DNA of 7,585 nucleotides from Lachnospiraceae bacterium. GTDB lineage: Bacteria > Bacillota > Clostridia > Lachnospirales > Lachnospiraceae. Below are positions 7,064 through 7,585 of this stretch, piece by piece (position 1 is the first letter of the stretch; the number at the start of each line of letters is the position of its first letter). The notes below the pieces were generated by a model. It was not told where the DNA came from, ran no database searches, and saw only the letters and a program-made list of their open reading frames with translations. The position numbers and the translations under genes were made by a program. The stretch lies in contig JAFVAA010000237.1 of the NCBI GenBank assembly GCA_017476305.1, positions 1 to 7,585 of the forward strand, given 5' to 3'.

Positions 7064-7110
7064 GCACCCTTTTAGCAAAGGGTGCTATGCCAATAGACAA
7101 GTGCACCCTT
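7064..7110. repeat. Three-arm GCACCCTT inverted/direct repeat cluster
   Basis: GCACCCTTT (7064-7072) and its complement AAAGGGTGC (7077-7085) form a perfect 9-base-pair hairpin with a 4-base loop. A third arm GCACCCTT (7103-7110) can pair with the same middle arm over 8 base pairs. On a minus-strand transcript the two hairpins are mutually exclusive. It lies about 140 bases before the ATPase start. No T-run follows either hairpin, so neither is a standard terminator. Confidence 0.75.
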
Positions 7111-7216
7111 CAATCCTCTCAGTATCCGTATCGGCAAACACCTCATTTTCCCTTAATACCTCGTCCCTGTGAACCGGTGTTTTAGAAATCTCCGGTGTGC
7201 CGACTAATCCTATCAT
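7085..7216 (-). CDS. Possible 43-residue ORF or leader peptide upstream of the ATPase
   Basis: ATG at 7216 opens a 43-codon frame (MIGLVGTPEISKTPVH... ending CTCLLA) that stops with TAG at 7085-7087, right at the repeat cluster. AGAGGA (7226-7231) lies 9 bases upstream, an acceptable if loose ribosome site, and a weak promoter candidate (-35 TTGCTC 7268-7273, 17 bases, -10 TAAAAT 7245-7250) precedes it. No family is recognised and no membrane segment or signal is seen. It could be a small gene, a regulatory leader peptide or the relic of a longer gene; coding status is uncertain. Confidence 0.28.
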   Translation of the reverse strand: MIGLVGTPEISKTPVHRDEVLRENEVFADTDTERIEGCTCLLA

Positions 7217-7386
7217 AGCACAAAATCCTCTGGCCTGCTACATAATTTTATAAAAAAACAAACTCAGGAGCAAAGTAGTAAAATTACTTGATACAAATCC
7301 TATTTTGTAATCACTTTTTCTTATGTACTATGATAGAAAGAAAATATCTTAGAAGTACCTACTATGGCATTTTTTTATTTTAAGCA
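7217..7386. other. AT-rich intergenic stretch, no gene seen
   Basis: Between the ABC transporter stop and the possible small ORF there is no supported coding frame on either strand. It contains a weak minus-strand promoter candidate (7245-7273) and an imperfect AT-rich stem around 7271-7290. No clear terminator for the ABC transporter gene was found. Confidence 0.5.
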
Positions 7387-7585
7387 CTATATTTGCCCCC
7401 ATAAATTTTTGTACGGAAGATTTTCTCTTAGGAGTTCTTCATGTGTACCATCACCTACTATTTGCCCTTTTTCTACAACAACAATTCTGTCACAATTTTT
7501 TACAGAATTAAGTCTATGTGCAATCATTATAATAGTAAGTTGTTCATTCCTAAGAAGTTTTGTATTAATTTCATTTTCGCTTTTA
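7387..7585 (-). CDS. ABC transporter ATP-binding protein, C-terminal end (partial)
   Basis: The last 65 residues of a protein whose start lies beyond the right edge. The H-loop region [20 protein letters not shown], then [15 protein letters not shown], is diagnostic of the nucleotide-binding domain of exporter-type ABC proteins (usually an N-terminal six-helix membrane domain fused to the ATPase). The catalytic His is in AHRL. The protein ends [11 protein letters not shown] with a TAG at 7387-7389. The substrate cannot be told from this fragment; peptide, lipid or drug exporters all end this way. Only 10 of the 65 codons end in G or C by hand count, A/T-richer than the left-hand genes, suggesting a different origin (inference). 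Confidence 0.92.
   Translation of the reverse strand, partial: KSENEINTKLLRNEQLTIIMIAHRLNSVKNCDRIVVVEKGQIVGDGTHEELLRENLPYKNLWGQI

Noticed and set aside
7287..7365. Repeated CATAGTA words downstream of the ABC gene
   Set aside because: The words are only seven bases in an AT-rich stretch, which is expected by chance.

Overview
The window looks like a chromosome segment from a Gram-positive Clostridia-type bacterium, most likely Lachnospiraceae. This is an inference from gene order, protein style (BlaR1/M56 proteins and AAA-like/PD-(D/E)XK proteins of the sort common in that family), strong AGGAGG ribosome sites and mixed ATG/GTG/TTG starts. No rRNA, tRNA, CRISPR array or complete insertion sequence was seen.

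Left part (1-2279, + strand): a housekeeping operon with the 3' end of ricT (PSP1/YaaT family), then trmN6 (tRNA adenine-N6 methyltransferase) and rsmI (16S rRNA C1402 2'-O-methyltransferase). The genes are packed 6 and 16 bases apart. This resembles the Bacillus ricT-yabA-trmN6-yazA-rsmI segment without yabA and yazA. It links an RNA-processing cofactor with two RNA methyltransferases.

Middle (2305-5040, - strand): a small uncharacterised protein with a TTG start, a good ribosome site and its own TATAAT promoter, converging on rsmI. Behind it lies a 753-residue membrane protein of the BlaR1/MecR1 (M56) type whose zinc-protease motif is broken and whose sensor half is not a penicillin-binding domain. 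No BlaI/MecI repressor gene is beside it. Its transcript appears to start about 250 bases upstream, giving a long leader with an orphan ribosome site and a hairpin.

Right part (5378-7585, - strand): a 516-residue AAA-like ATPase with a C-terminal PD-(D/E)XK nuclease-like domain, function unknown. It is preceded by a three-arm GCACCCTT repeat cluster and a possible 43-codon leader ORF. At the edge is the C-terminal end of an ABC exporter ATPase in clearly A/T-rich codons, a hint of different ancestry from the left-hand operon.

The strongest candidates for something new are the apparently dead M56 receptor with its unusual leader, and the AAA/PD-(D/E)XK gene with its switch-like upstream repeats.
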